A DNA stretch of 64,000 bases from Aurifilum marmelostoma. Lineage: Eukaryota > Ascomycota > Sordariomycetes > Diaporthales > Cryphonectriaceae. The stretch covers positions 2,914,001 to 2,978,000 of the forward strand of contig JAMXSV010000028.1 of the NCBI GenBank assembly GCA_027559495.1, read 5' to 3'. Below the pieces are notes generated by a model. It saw only the letters and a list, made by a program, of their open reading frames with translations. It did not search any database and was not told where the DNA came from. The translations under genes were made by a program, and so were the position numbers. Shown here piece by piece: positions 34,915 through 46,846 of the stretch (within the stretch, counting starts at the first letter, position 1; the number at the start of each line of letters is the position of its first letter).

Positions 34915-37900
34915 GCTATTATTGTACATATTGTTTGCTGAATAGAACAGCAGGAGCTTGACGAGGTCTTCATCCTCGCTGGAGGGTAGCCACGGTTATA
35001 TGATCATGACGTGATGCATTCGTCCGTCGTCTTGCGTTCCGTTCAGAACAATACAAGGTGTTCATATCTTCTGAAGTAATGGTCCTTTGGGATATTGTGG
35101 TTGTGATAAACTACATCGATCTTGCATACACAGCTAATATCTATGAAGCCAGGCGATGAACTAGGAGCATTCCTTGACGCCAACACTTGAACTCACACCA
35201 ACGTAATAGTTAAACACATACGTCTTTGAAACTGGTAATTCGAAAGCCAAAAAAAATACTTATAGAATGCATGCAGATCATTAGATGAAAACAAGGGTCA
35301 AGCTCGCATCCTACTGCGTTCCAAGAAGTCCATTACGACAGCATGCACCAGGAGGTCATTCTGCGATCGCCCCTAGCAACCAAGCTGGTGTAAATCGGGC
35401 GAAACCCGCTCGAGGATCACTTACATACAAACTTTATTCGTGAGTCCTGACCTTTGTAACAAGAAAACAAAGAGGAGTCTTACATGTAATATCACGTCGT
35501 ACCACAAATCAGAAGGGAATATACGCGCAGTCATCAGATGATCATCTCGAGGCGCAGAACGAGCCCGATATGGACCAAGGCGAAGGCAGGCCAAAAGCGC
35601 TGGCCAGGGACTGATCATGACTTTCCCAGAACCGGGGAGAACTACTTTTTCATTTTTTATCATTTTTTGCCCTTTTCTCTTCTCTTACGTACGACTAGAC
35701 GAGTACTCAGTAGTACAAAAGTAAAAAGCATAGATAGCTGGAGTCGATCATGGCATGTGGCGCTGCCCTAAGCCGCCGAATCGTCCCATCTTCAGCCTGC
35801 GCGATCTTCCCCTCCTCGATCCCGAGAGGGCCTGGAATGATGACCTGCATCGGCCAGGGACGGGCCAAGAGAAGACCCCCCCCCCCAAAAGCATGGCGAT
35901 GGCCTGACAATTTGGGATCTATGGGCGAATGAGCAGAGAGACAAGGCACTAATAAAAGCTGGGACGAGGGGATTTCTTTGCGCTTCCGGGACCCCGAGAT
36001 TTGACAATATCTCGATCGCGAGATGGTGATCACTCCACTGGGGACAGGAATGGCAACTGGCCCTGAACAGGTCAGCCCAAAGTAATCCCAAGTGGTGTGA
36101 GTTTTACAGTATTGGAGGGGTCCTTGAGACCCGCCCCCGGATTCCCGACCAGTAATGAAGACCCCTCCCTCCTTGCTCTGTTCCCCCACCCAACTGCTAA
36201 GCGACCGGGAGAGACAGAAGGAAAAACAAGAAGGCCATCTGATGGTCGCCCGGTCTATCCTTAGCTCGAGAGTCTCTGTTTCTCTCTGCAACAAGAAAAG
36301 GAGATGAACGACCAGTGGACAGCTTGGCTGGTTGGTCCGGGTCTGGAACGGCAATGCCAGCAAAGCAACCAGCTCGCATCCAGTCGAGTGGCCTTGGACG
36401 CATTGCAGAATGACGGCGCGTATGTAAGCTGCACAGGTATGCATGCCAGGGTCTGGACGGCCTGTCCAGTTGGTCAAGCAACGCCGGGAGGCGCGAAGAA
36501 GATCAGCTCCCCCGGCCAACAAGCCGCGTGTGTCTCAGGGAAAAGGGGAAGAGAGGGATACTATCTGCATAGTAGTGCCCAGGCGTGCCGGACAAGTTTA
36601 GATTCGCGCTTAGGACTTGTCCACTCGGAGACCCGAGACCATGCGCGCCAACCTGCTACAGTACAGCTCTCGGTAGCTCCCAAGCTCTCCCTGCACCACC
36701 CTGCACATGCAACATGCAGAGCCTGGAGCTCTCATCTGCCACTCGCACGGCGACACGGCGCACGGCGTCCTCGCTGGCATCTGCAGCGCGAACCGAGGTG
36801 GAGCCGTTATCTGGCACGCCTGGGTCGAGAACAGTCAGTGCCTGCAGCAGCGGCTCTCCACCGTGACGCAGGTCGCTGGGGCCAGCACAGAAGAGCTTAT
36901 CGAAAGAGAGAAGCCGGATTTGAAAAAGAATTGTGGACTTCCAAGGTGAACAACGTGGCCAAGGTGGGCGAGGGGGGGGAGAGGAGAGGCAGATGGAGCT
37001 CCAGCCCTGGTGAAGAAGAAGGAGAAAGGAAGCCTCTCAGACCCTCTCTATGTATTCTCACTCTGTGGTCGAGGTGTCTGCTTTCCTTGCTGTCCACTGT
37101 AGGTCATCAAGGCTTAGATTGGTGTGTGTCATGCCACGAAGCGCCCTCCGACAGGCCCGCAGGATGGCTTCTGCGCGGGCCGGCGGTCATCCCACCTTGA
37201 TTTTCTCACCCCGTCCTTCTTTTTTTTCCCTCACACGAGAACCAGGCCTGTTTGTAGCTCCAGTTTTCTTCCTTTCCGACCTGTCCCGAACGCCTGGATG
37301 GCCCCACGTATGATGTTCCCCAGGCCGATCCTATGAGGCGCAGGGTGGGAAGTAGAAGATCAATAGAGGTAGAGGATTGAGGTGGTGGAGGACGAGGAGG
37401 TTGTTGCTGCAGGCGAAGTGGAAAGCATAGCCGGGTGGAGGAGCTCGGACAGTCTGATCGAGGTGAGGCAAAAAAAGAAAGGACGAGCAAGGCCTTACAT
37501 TATGCCACAGTTATCCCTCCCTTTTCCTTTCTGCTCCATGCCAGTCACTTCTTTATTTACTCTTTTTTTTTTTCTTGTTTCTCTTCCTTTCTTCTGATAT
37601 ATTTCTCCCCCAGGGATGCTTGTCAGCTCTCACCTAGACAACCCGACCTGACCTGTCTTGGTTTAACTCACCACCACCCGCCTAACCACTATATTGGATC
37701 CTTAGTCTGGGTAAATTGGCCGTATTGTTGTTTACATTTGCCAGGCACTTACTTACACCACCACCCAACTACCCAGCCCCCAAATACTACGTACTACTTT
37801 GCTACCCGCCCGCTCACCAGTCCAATAACAACCACTCTCTTCGTTCTCGCGCCCTCATTTGTGCGAGCAGCATTCATTTACTGTTTCATCCCTTGCCTCC

Positions 37901-38227
37901 TTCCTCCTCCTCCCACTCGTTGACCAGATGTCGATTTTCCTGTTCACCTCAAGTCAACGTCCATGAGTGGCTGCTCCTTGTCCATCTGGTTTGGTTACCC
38001 AATCCGGATCTCATCCCACCCTCCATCCGTTCCCTCCTCACGCATGCTGGCTGTGTTGCTGTGTGGTGGATAGTCGCATGAATTTGGGCCCCAACACAGG
38101 ACCATAATCCGTCGTCCGAACAGAGGAACAGAGGCCAAGGTGTTTCAGAAATATCAAATGCCAGCATAAACCATACCAACCTACCTGGCACAGACAGATC
38201 TCAACGCATCTCTTCTAATCTCTTAAG
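34915..38227. other. Long gene-free interval (3.3 kb)
   Basis: I see no conserved coding sequence. Long open frames on both strands (for example around 35,700-36,520 and 36,300-37,200) have arbitrary composition and no motif. There is an 11-C run at 35876-35886. The last 700 bp (about 37,550-38,220) are strongly pyrimidine-rich and look like the promoter and long leader of the next gene, with several short upstream ATGs. Confidence 0.55.
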
Positions 38228-41200
38228 ATGGCCTGGGACACCCCTCATCGTGGCGCGGACTCGCTCCCTCAGACCTTGGGTCGACAGTTTCACTACGTCG
38301 ACGAGGTCGATATCGGCAACTTGTTCATTCAGTCCAACATGCTCGACATGAAACCAGACACGAGTGCGATGCTGTCTCCCGTCCAGGAAGAAAAATGCGG
38401 CGTCGCTTGGGACGCACCACTTGCCATACACGTCCACATCGAATTTCACGACCCTGCCGTCAAGTCCGTCTACAACAGGACCTACTACAGCTCACAGTCA
38501 CTTACCCCTACGGACCGGCTATGTCGAGGCCTGCTGCGGAGGATTAAGCACTGCAGCGAAGAGCTCATCACCCGCAGGGACTCGGATGCCCTCAACCCTG
38601 AACAGTGCCTCCGCAGGGGCCCAAAACCGCCACGCTTCGAGCTGACCTTTCACATACTGCGGAGGGGTCACTCTGGTACCTGGGCCGAGAGGGTGTTCAC
38701 GTCTTACCAGAAGCATACCCTCACCAGCGCCTCGGCTCTGGACGTGGTGCGCTGGACTCACAGCATCGTCGGCCTGTTTCTGAGACGTCATGACGAGGGG
38801 TTTCAATGGTCGGACGACGAGCCTGAGCCTACTCACGATGAGCATCATTCCCCTCCTCTTCAGGAGAGGACAGGTACCTTGCTGGATCTCAGGTGTATCC
38901 CACGAGGATTCTTCATGGAGCACTCACAGGCAGGAGGTTTCGTGCCCGGCTACTCGTTGGAGCTCAGACTTGAGAGCAAGAACCCGACACGGTACCAACC
39001 AGAGATCACACGCACGCTCAAGGTCGACAGCAGCCAGCCCTCACCCCTCAATCTCGGCCTGAGCGAGGATCTGCTGTGGCAGGCGTACAGATCCGTCCAG
39101 GACGTTCTCGACCGGAAGAAGAGCGCTTTTGATCTCGAACATGTGCATTGCGACGGTTTCGACGGCCTACCGGACAGCAGCTGTCAGCATTTTGACGAGA
39201 ATGCCCTCGACGTCGGGCTTCGTGTGTTCAACAACCTCGGACCAGTATATGAACATCTGCATCGCAGTATCCAGAGCCGACTGAGACTGTTCACCTGTCC
39301 AGAGGGTCAAGACTGTGATGAGTTTGTCAGCAAGGTCTCGGACTGCTTTGCACAATTCAGAGACAGGACCGACAAGCTGGTAAACAAGCTACCCGACGTC
39401 GACTTCCGGGTCGCCGAGTTGATAGGCCATGGCTGGCATGTGAAGAACTGCGCCCGCTTCACCATCGATGGCATGCAGAGGCGCAGTCGGCGCTGCATCG
39501 AAGCCCTGCTGGATCGGATACGCACTGGCGTGAGAGATGTTCTTCGGGCGCACGATGTTGCGATCCGAATGGTTGCATATACACGCGGCCATCTCATATT
39601 AGACAAGGCGCTCATCAGCCGTGACCACAAGCAGATACCCGTGCCAGAAAGCTCCTTTTTGGACCAGGAGCAGCAGCACATGCTGCTTGCGAGACTCAAG
39701 ACACGCATCCAGCGAGATATCGACGTTGTCTGCAGGGACACCTGCAGTCTCGACGATATATGCAGCGGGCCGCACACACCAGAACCACTGCCTCGTCGCA
39801 CGCGTCCTCGGTATTCGCCAGGTCGACCATATACCCCTCGTCCCACAGGACCATACTTCTCTTACCAGACCTCGAGTGGCTCTCCAGCCTACTTTGCGAC
39901 CTGCCCACCGAATCATTTAGAAGTTTCCTTCAGAAAGTCTTCAAGAGCCTTTCCGCTTGTACCTGTTAGGTATAACAAGGAAAAAGGAAGTGGTGAGCGA
40001 GACATGGCTGTCGTCACGGGCCAGGACCAACCAGCCGCCGGTCTGCAGTTTGAGGATTGTGATCAGGCTCGACGTGGCATCGTGAAGTTGGGGTCAGCGA
40101 TCGACTTGAGGCTACCGACCATCACCCACGAGGCTGCGGCGCATGACGACGCCGACGACGTCTCTGGCCGTCATATGATTCGCGGTGGTCTGAAGCCTCC
40201 TGCTGAGGTCTATCCGGTTTCAACGAGGTCGGAATATGACACGGACTCGAACTCGACACACTCGTCCATGCCAGCGCTCACGGAGAGTGACACGCCCTCA
40301 CCAAACCAGAGCATGCTGCTCGTCACACCAAATATTGGCCGATCCTCTTCACCTATCACCCATGGTATCAACCCCTTTAGAAGCGGCTCGGATGCTTCGC
40401 AACTTTCCACCCCGTGGATGGTAGACACCTCGGCCCCGAATAGCACAGCTTTCCCGACAGTCGAGCGCTTCGCCGAAGTGAAACCTCCTGCTCCTCCTGC
40501 TGCTACTGCTGTGCCTCGATCCGATGAGGTGCCGAGTGACCGACCTGTGACACCCAGCGGCACAGCAGCACAAAATTCGGCTCCGGTGGACACCCCAAGA
40601 GCGCTCATGTCGCCGAGCGGGGACGAAAAGACTCCTCTTGCTCACCGCCAGATGCTCCAGCAGCTGGGACCCACCGAGCCCGAGCTCCCCTCTGAAGACC
40701 CTGCGGCCCCACGCGGGGCAAACCCACCAGAACTCACTACTCCTCCTCAGGTATCGGGTGCACCACTGGGACCCATTCAGGCAGGCGATTGTGAGGATGT
40801 CACGCCCGATTGCTCGAGGTCTGTGACGGCAGAACAAGACGTTCTCCCTACTGAGGGCTGGTTAGTCCACTGTGTTGAAGAGGCTACAGATGATCCTGAC
40901 GATGAGGAGACGCACGATAGCCATGAAGCCGACATTGTGGTTGGCCTGGGTGCTGCCATGAGTGTTGACCTCCCATCCGAGGAGAAGTCCTCGACGGTGA
41001 CAGATCATCGGGGGTCGGTGGACCAGACCGCAGCGCATGAACTTTCACTGTTTGACTTTGCTTTCCCTCAGCCAGGCACGGACAGTGAGACCAAGTTGAT
41101 TCAGCCTTCGGGCCCGATCGGGGACGGAGCCATGTCCGTGTCGCCGGATCAGCTCGTGGGGATGTCCGATGGGCCCGAGACTGAAGATGAGGAAGCCTTC

Positions 41201-42433
41201 TCGGACTCCGGACTCGAAGCCGGGACAGTTTCGGATGCGAGCGAGCCCTTCATCTCCGAAATTGGCAAAGATGCCTTTGACTTTGGTTTCGACAAGGTTG
41301 AATCTGTAGTCAACATCACCACCCCCAGCGCTGAGCTGAATGGGCCGGCACCGGGAACTACTCCGGAGCCGCCGGACAACACATGCACTCGAAGACCAAG
41401 CAGGGATGCATCCGATACGACCCTCGCCAGCGACTTCGCTTGGACGGGTATTGTAGGCACCGAGGAGTCCGCTCAAGCGCCCGAGCCCGCGAGCAATCAC
41501 GCGGTTCCGGTCCCGACAGAAGATGCGAAGCCCGTGGACTGTTCCAAACCACGACTCTCGGCACCGACGGCTAGAACTCCGACAAGATCAGTATCCAGCT
41601 CACACCCTGACCCAACGCATGTGGGCCTGGGAAATAGCTTTCGATTGCTACCTCCGCTGCCCATCTTCACCAGCCTTGCTGCTACGTCCAAGAAGACCAC
41701 CGGCAACAGCAGGGCCGCCAGCTGGTCATCCTCCTCATCGTGGGAGGACTACGTCTCCAGTGGGCGTCAGTCGAGTGACTCTGTCGACACTATCGAGCCT
41801 TCCCCTGCTGCTGCTGCTGCTGCCGCCGCCGCCACCTCCGCCGACGAGGACGACGGTCATGATGAAGATGGACTGCACTCTGCCAAGCATCTTGGTGGTG
41901 CGCCTACCGCGGGCCTCCTCGGCCTCCACGAGTCTCGATGGGCGGACCTTGGCATCCGCACTGCGCTGACGGGTACGCACGCTTTCGATCTGTCGTCTGC
42001 GACCCCCGAGGCCGAGAATACTCTGGGCGAACACAAGGACATTGTCATCAGGAAGAAGGAATCTAGACAGGTGACAGCAGCAGCAGTAGCAGCAAAAGCA
42101 CCCGAGAGCCCTTCCTCATGCTCCTCCTCCCCCACATCGCCTCGGAAAATTATTCTCGTGAAGCACAAGAAGAGCATCAGCTCGATGATCTCCGCAAGCA
42201 AGGCCCACAGGTCGAGCAAGAAGGAGGGCAAGGAGCTGATGAGGAAAAAGAAGCAAGAGCAGAAAGTGAGCGAGGGGCAGGGCAACAAGAGCACATTGGC
42301 GGCTGGCGATGATGGAGAGACGGCCGTTGTTGGGGGTGGAGAGGAGGCGGGTGCGTCTCGGTTCCCGGCGGCCATGATGCTTGTTGCTGGGCTGGCTATT
42401 GCTTCTTCTGTCGTAGGTCGGGGCCACTCTTGA
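38228..42433 (+). CDS. Large conserved fungal orphan with C-terminal membrane segment, 1401 aa
   Basis: A single uninterrupted exon. Residues 1-520 are ordered and rich in hydrophobic and aromatic residues (AWDTPHRG, GRQFHYVDEVDIGN, HIEFHDPAVKSVYNRTYY, VFTSYQKHTL). Residues about 530-1250 are Pro/Ser/Thr/Asp/Glu-rich and probably disordered. Then come a poly-Ala run (encoded at about 41,803-41,833), a basic segment (KKEGKELMRKKKQEQK) and a hydrophobic stretch near residues 1378-1396 (AAMMLVAGLAIASSVV), followed by only a few residues. That end suggests a tail-anchored protein with the bulk in the cytosol. I recall related N-termini in other Sordariomycetes annotated loosely as Pt-repeat family; the function is unknown. 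The start is the first ATG after a long pyrimidine-rich leader. Confidence 0.85.
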   Translation: MAWDTPHRGADSLPQTLGRQFHYVDEVDIGNLFIQSNMLDMKPDTSAMLSPVQEEKCGVAWDAPLAIHVHIEFHDPAVKSVYNRTYYSSQSLTPTDRLCRGLLRRIKHCSEELITRRDSDALNPEQCLRRGPKPPRFELTFHILRRGHSGTWAERVFTSYQKHTLTSASALDVVRWTHSIVGLFLRRHDEGFQWSDDEPEPTHDEHHSPPLQERTGTLLDLRCIPRGFFMEHSQAGGFVPGYSLELRLESKNPTRYQPEITRTLKVDSSQPSPLNLGLSEDLLWQAYRSVQDVLDRKKSAFDLEHVHCDGFDGLPDSSCQHFDENALDVGLRVFNNLGPVYEHLHRSIQSRLRLFTCPEGQDCDEFVSKVSDCFAQFRDRTDKLVNKLPDVDFRVAELIGHGWHVKNCARFTIDGMQRRSRRCIEALLDRIRTGVRDVLRAHDVAIRMVAYTRGHLILDKALISRDHKQIPVPESSFLDQEQQHMLLARLKTRIQRDIDVVCRDTCSLDDICSGPHTPEPLPRRTRPRYSPGRPYTPRPTGPYFSYQTSSGSPAYFATCPPNHLEVSFRKSSRAFPLVPVRYNKEKGSGERDMAVVTGQDQPAAGLQFEDCDQARRGIVKLGSAIDLRLPTITHEAAAHDDADDVSGRHMIRGGLKPPAEVYPVSTRSEYDTDSNSTHSSMPALTESDTPSPNQSMLLVTPNIGRSSSPITHGINPFRSGSDASQLSTPWMVDTSAPNSTAFPTVERFAEVKPPAPPAATAVPRSDEVPSDRPVTPSGTAAQNSAPVDTPRALMSPSGDEKTPLAHRQMLQQLGPTEPELPSEDPAAPRGANPPELTTPPQVSGAPLGPIQAGDCEDVTPDCSRSVTAEQDVLPTEGWLVHCVEEATDDPDDEETHDSHEADIVVGLGAAMSVDLPSEEKSSTVTDHRGSVDQTAAHELSLFDFAFPQPGTDSETKLIQPSGPIGDGAMSVSPDQLVGMSDGPETEDEEAFSDSGLEAGTVSDASEPFISEIGKDAFDFGFDKVESVVNITTPSAELNGPAPGTTPEPPDNTCTRRPSRDASDTTLASDFAWTGIVGTEESAQAPEPASNHAVPVPTEDAKPVDCSKPRLSAPTARTPTRSVSSSHPDPTHVGLGNSFRLLPPLPIFTSLAATSKKTTGNSRAASWSSSSSWEDYVSSGRQSSDSVDTIEPSPAAAAAAAAATSADEDDGHDEDGLHSAKHLGGAPTAGLLGLHESRWADLGIRTALTGTHAFDLSSATPEAENTLGEHKDIVIRKKESRQVTAAAVAAKAPESPSSCSSSPTSPRKIILVKHKKSISSMISASKAHRSSKKEGKELMRKKKQEQKVSEGQGNKSTLAAGDDGETAVVGGGEEAGASRFPAAMMLVAGLAIASSVVGRGHS
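41803..41833. repeat. GCT/GCC trinucleotide repeat coding for poly-Ala
   Basis: A run of GCT then GCC codons inside the 1401-aa gene, giving nine to ten consecutive Ala. Confidence 0.85.
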
Positions 42434-44045
42434 CGGAGAGCAGGGATGGCAATAGGTCATTGAGGTCATGGGATGTCACCTGGTATTGTTTATACAGCAT
42501 GTACTTTGTCACAAGCATTGTCTATTGGGGCAGTAGTGCCCGGCATGAAGCGGGGAATATTGATATTCGACGAAGGAACAGATTTATGGGCATGCTCACT
42601 TGGTCAGCTGCCCAGTGCCATACATGGCCTTTTTCTTTGGTCTGCTCTCTAGCATGTTGTCAGAGAAATTGTAACCAGAATAAACCAAACCCAATAAAAA
42701 AGAAAGTCACCAGGAAAAATAAAGAGAGAATGTAATGACCAGTGAATATGAGGCTGTGCTTTCAGGAATGTTGTAGATGGCTTTTCGTGTCCACAATTCC
42801 TTTCCCCCTGTATATTGTTCCCGTATGGCACAACTCTCATCACGATGACTTCACAGCACTCGAAAACCTCCTCTTGCTCGCATTGTCACCCATCATGAAA
42901 TGAAAGGTGAAGACAAGAGAGCCTGATTTCACGCATTGTTTTGTACCCTCGAGAGAGACTCTTGATAGAAGATCGTTCGTTTAGAGCACAAACACATGGA
43001 GCAAAATCCAGCTCGCAACCATACATCACCGATTTCCTAGGCATGAAGCTCGACTAATTAGATCTGACAGAATGCTTCCCAACGACCCAGCTGGTGCAAA
43101 AATAATGAAACCCCATCGTCAATCAATACTAATCAACGACCATGCAACCACACATCTCGCTGCCCCTCGCCCCACTCAGAAGAAAGAAGCTAATTAAGGG
43201 AAACCGAGACGTGGCAAGCCAGCGGTACTATTCGCTCGAGCAATGCACCCCCATATGACGATTCAAGTTGCTGTGCTACCCGTCTCGGGGACGAGACGAC
43301 GTTTCTCGGCTCCGTCGGTGTACAAGGGCGAGCTGTTGTCTCCATCTTCTCTCCCTTTGTTTAGCTCGTGGATCCTTTTCCGGCTGGGAAATGGCCCAGA
43401 TGAGAAGGCGGGGCACTCTAGTAATCAGCTGGTGTTCTCGATTGTTGTTGCCGATTGTTTGTTTTCTTGTCCTTGTGTGGCCATTTCTCGGTTCTTTTCG
43501 GCTTGGAAGACGATTTCCCTTGTAGGGTTTTCCTCTTTCTTTTCCTGTTTCCCGCTTCAAGTCTGGGGAAACATGACGGAAATGTGTGAGGATTGCAGTA
43601 GTACACTTGCTGGGGGACTTTGCAAAGTTGATCATTCTGTATAGTTCTTGATAATGCAGGTTATAGCAAGATGATGGGACTCTCAAATGAGTTCTGATAC
43701 TTGCTCGTTGTCATGTCGAAATTAGGCGAATATAGTATGGGATTAGATCAACCACCCTAGAGGATATTGTAGAAAGCCATATGAGTAGTCTCACGACCTA
43801 ATACCTCCTGTACAGCCAAAGCACTGAGATAATAATTTCGAAGGAATGGATATGCCCTTGGTGGGAGGAACTATCCCAGGCTTGGGGAATGTTGTATGTT
43901 CCTTCTGAGGGGCACTTTATTCTTCATGCTTCAGACAGGCCCAGGCATTGTCATAATTATCGAGTGGCTCATTTCCCTGGAGAAATGATAAAAGCAAGGC
44001 TCGTCACTAGGATGAAACTCAGCCACACCTGAACACCTTCCCCCT
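42434..44045. other. Gene-free interval (1.6 kb)
   Basis: Convergent 3' flanks of the 1401-aa gene and the F-box gene. Open frames near 43,243-43,686 overlap on both strands and carry no recognisable motif. Confidence 0.6.
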
Positions 44046-46187
44046 TCAAAACCTCACAATGGTAATCCGGCCCCGCAAGTCCTCCCCGAGAAGCCACCTC
44101 TCGTCCCCACAGATCAAGCCCTTCCCGAGCAGCTCATCCCACATCTCGTCAGCAAACCGCACCTCCCCATCCTCATCCCCATCCTGCCGTTTATCGTCTC
44201 CTCCTCCAGACCCAGAGCCTCTGCTGTACACATGTCCCACCCGCCGCCTCTTCCGGCCGTCAGCGACAGCATCCAGCTTGCCGTTCACGCACATATCGAA
44301 TCCCCTGAACCTCGGGTCCTGGTGATATGCAGCAGCCATCCCCACAGCCCCGTGCAAGCCGCCCACGGACAACGAAGGGCGTACATGCACACTCAGAGTC
44401 TCGAGCATGAAGCAGCGCCGCGCCGCAACCCGGACACCCGCTTTAAAGTCCACCGCCTCGCTGACGGTCAGGTAGGGAAATTCCTCGTGGCGCCAGCAGG
44501 GAGCCCATCCCGGCCAGCGGGTGGCGTGGGTTCGGATGGCGGCGTCGATTTCCTGAGAGAGGGTCGTCGGCGTGCATTGGTGCGCGGATGATGAGGAGGC
44601 CGACGACGACGACGATGACGGCGAGGAAAGGGAGGTGGCATTCCAGATGCCGGGAAATGTGGCTCTGGCGCTGCTGCCGTCGTCGTCGTCATTGTTGTTG
44701 CGGTAGTATGAGAGGGGTGGCGGGAGATGGTCATCACTGGACGTGGGACGGCCTTGCTGGAGTCGTGAGCAGAAGGAGAGGTTGATGTCGCCATTTGCAC
44801 CACACTGGTCGAGCCACGCAGGCCCCTGCACGATCTGCTGGCCAGAAGCAGCAGAACCGTCGTCCTCTGCAGTGGTAATAGTACCAGGGCCAGGTATAAC
44901 AGGCAACCCCGTGCTCCGGACAAGATGCACCCGCGGCAGGGTTGAGCTGCTATGCGACCCCCGCGCCCACCGATGTTCCTCCTCTACAAAATACAGATTC
45001 CGCGCATCCATTTCCAGCCTCGTTAGCCTGGGGGTGGTCCGCTGAGGAACTCCGTAGAAGACCAGGTCGTCGAAGGTCATGTTTCTGATGTTTCTTGCCG
45101 GGACAGCTGAAGATGACATGTCCCAGACGCCAAGGGTCTCGATGGTGTTGTCCCAAAAGAAGCCCCCAGGATGCCAGACGTACATGGCGTAGTGGGTGGC
45201 CGTGTGGGTGGAGAGGAAGCGGATATGGGGGCTGAGAGGAAGTCCCAGGAAGGGGAGGTCTGCGAAGCAGAGCTTGAACTCGGTTCGAAGGTTGATGTCC
45301 CATCGATGCTGGCCGTGGTGTGGGCGTTTTCCCGTCCTCTTCTTCCTTATGTCAAAGGCGGAGACGTAGTGCTCGTAACAGTCCCCCCCACCGCGTGCGC
45401 TGGGTAGCTGGTCGCAGCGAAGCATCTCGCACCACTCAAAGACCAGCACGCTTTCTGCTAACCTCACCCGCCGCACGAGCCTGTCATCGCCACAGGGGAA
45501 GGGGATCTCGACTGTCTCGCTGGTCTCGAGATCGAGGAGGCGCCATGGGTAGATGTGCTCGCGGACCTCATTGACCGCGTCGTCAGGGTGAGAAAGATAG
45601 ACCAGTACTGCGCTGCCTTCTCCCTGTCCCTGCTGCCCGTCGTCGTCCTGGCAGTTGCCATAGCACCAGCTCGGATCATGGTAGTGGAATTGCGTCGTCT
45701 TGTCGTTGAGCTGGAGGTAGCGGTCCCAGGTCGCGACGGGGTAGAAATTACCTGCAGCGCTCGTGGCGCCGAGTCTGATCTTTTCGATGGATCGGGCTGT
45801 GGCTGTGCGTAGGTGTTGATACCTGCTGGCTACGTTCGCAAAGGTCTCCGCCCAGTCTGGAGGTGGCCGGCCTTGATGACGATGTTGATGGTCTACACCT
45901 TGTGGAGCCCTGTCTGCTTCCAAGGGAACCTCTCCTCCTCGAATCGTGGCTATTCTGGTCGAGATCTCGCCACCGCCTGCGGCATAAGCCAGCCGAAGCT
46001 CTCGGCACCTTGGGAAATGCCACTTCAGGAGGCGCAGGTTGAGGCTCTGGTCCGCAAAGGCAACACGCCATCTCCGCGACACCCTCCGGCACAGGACCAA
46101 CGTCCTGCTAGATAGGTGCGCGGTGATGAGCAGGAAGAGATCGTTAGGCAGGTCGACGATCTCCATGGTGCCGCACTGCCACACCAC
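44046..46187 (-). CDS. F-box protein, 713 aa
   Basis: A single-exon gene. The N-terminus (about residues 9-57) is an F-box: EIVDLPNDLFLLITAHLSS, then LCRRVSRRWRVAF. F-box proteins join SCF ubiquitin ligases through Skp1 and bring a substrate; here the substrate-binding part has no repeat type I can name. The long C-terminal region contains Asp-Pro-Ser-Trp-Cys and similar aromatic segments, a low-complexity Ser run (about residue 535) and an acidic stretch near the end. An alternative start is the second Met (46166), directly before EIVDLPND, which would better match typical F-box starts. Nothing in the context points to a substrate. Confidence 0.82.
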   Translation of the reverse strand: MVWQCGTMEIVDLPNDLFLLITAHLSSRTLVLCRRVSRRWRVAFADQSLNLRLLKWHFPRCRELRLAYAAGGGEISTRIATIRGGEVPLEADRAPQGVDHQHRHQGRPPPDWAETFANVASRYQHLRTATARSIEKIRLGATSAAGNFYPVATWDRYLQLNDKTTQFHYHDPSWCYGNCQDDDGQQGQGEGSAVLVYLSHPDDAVNEVREHIYPWRLLDLETSETVEIPFPCGDDRLVRRVRLAESVLVFEWCEMLRCDQLPSARGGGDCYEHYVSAFDIRKKRTGKRPHHGQHRWDINLRTEFKLCFADLPFLGLPLSPHIRFLSTHTATHYAMYVWHPGGFFWDNTIETLGVWDMSSSAVPARNIRNMTFDDLVFYGVPQRTTPRLTRLEMDARNLYFVEEEHRWARGSHSSSTLPRVHLVRSTGLPVIPGPGTITTAEDDGSAASGQQIVQGPAWLDQCGANGDINLSFCSRLQQGRPTSSDDHLPPPLSYYRNNNDDDDGSSARATFPGIWNATSLSSPSSSSSSASSSSAHQCTPTTLSQEIDAAIRTHATRWPGWAPCWRHEEFPYLTVSEAVDFKAGVRVAARRCFMLETLSVHVRPSLSVGGLHGAVGMAAAYHQDPRFRGFDMCVNGKLDAVADGRKRRRVGHVYSRGSGSGGGDDKRQDGDEDGEVRFADEMWDELLGKGLICGDERWLLGEDLRGRITIVRF

Positions 46188-46846
46188 TCCTTGCTCGAGT
46201 TATGGGGGGAAAAAGGTGCGATGAACCTTGCGTGGTTGTAACGTTGACACTTTAGCCTTTGAGCCCACAGATAGAACAACTCCTTGAGATGCTGTCTCGC
46301 GTATGTACCAAGAGTCGTTCAATAGGTTTCGTCCCCAAGGCTCTATTACTGTTTCAGAGACAGCACACTGGAATTTCTTTTTTGTCTTTTCGTTGAGAGT
46401 GCAGCTGAGTTGAGTAGCATGAGAGGTGCAAGCGGGGAAAGGCATTGTTGTGACACCGGAGATGGTAGTTTATATTTTTCCGACGTCACTTATATGCAAG
46501 TACCTAGTACATGTGAGTGGCGGCAACACCCCACTACATGTTTCGCTTTAGCTCCTCGAAAGCAGATACGGGCAGATAGATAGATAGGTGCAATCTGACC
46601 CAGTGCTCTTTTTCGAATTCATCAATAATTTTGTAGGCCCAGTGATCGGTTGAAAAGGTCACCGCAAAGACCTCCTCCAGATGAAGGAACTGTACAGGAC
46701 TCCGAGACTAGCAACACTATATGATACCCATTTTAATCATCATGCCAAAACTGACAATCTCTCAATCTCTCTCTCTCTCTCTCTCGACAACTTCCTCTGC
46801 AGACCAAAGTATATACAGCGTCGCCCTCTCCTACCCCTCATGGACC
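46188..46846. other. Intergenic, tandem minus-strand genes
   Basis: Promoter of the F-box gene and 3' flank of the MMSDH gene. A CT microsatellite lies at about 46,765-46,787. No gene is seen. Confidence 0.6.

Noticed and set aside
35707..37200. Frames of 271 (-) and 298 (+) codons in the long gap
   Set aside because: No motif and arbitrary composition; they overlap each other on opposite strands.
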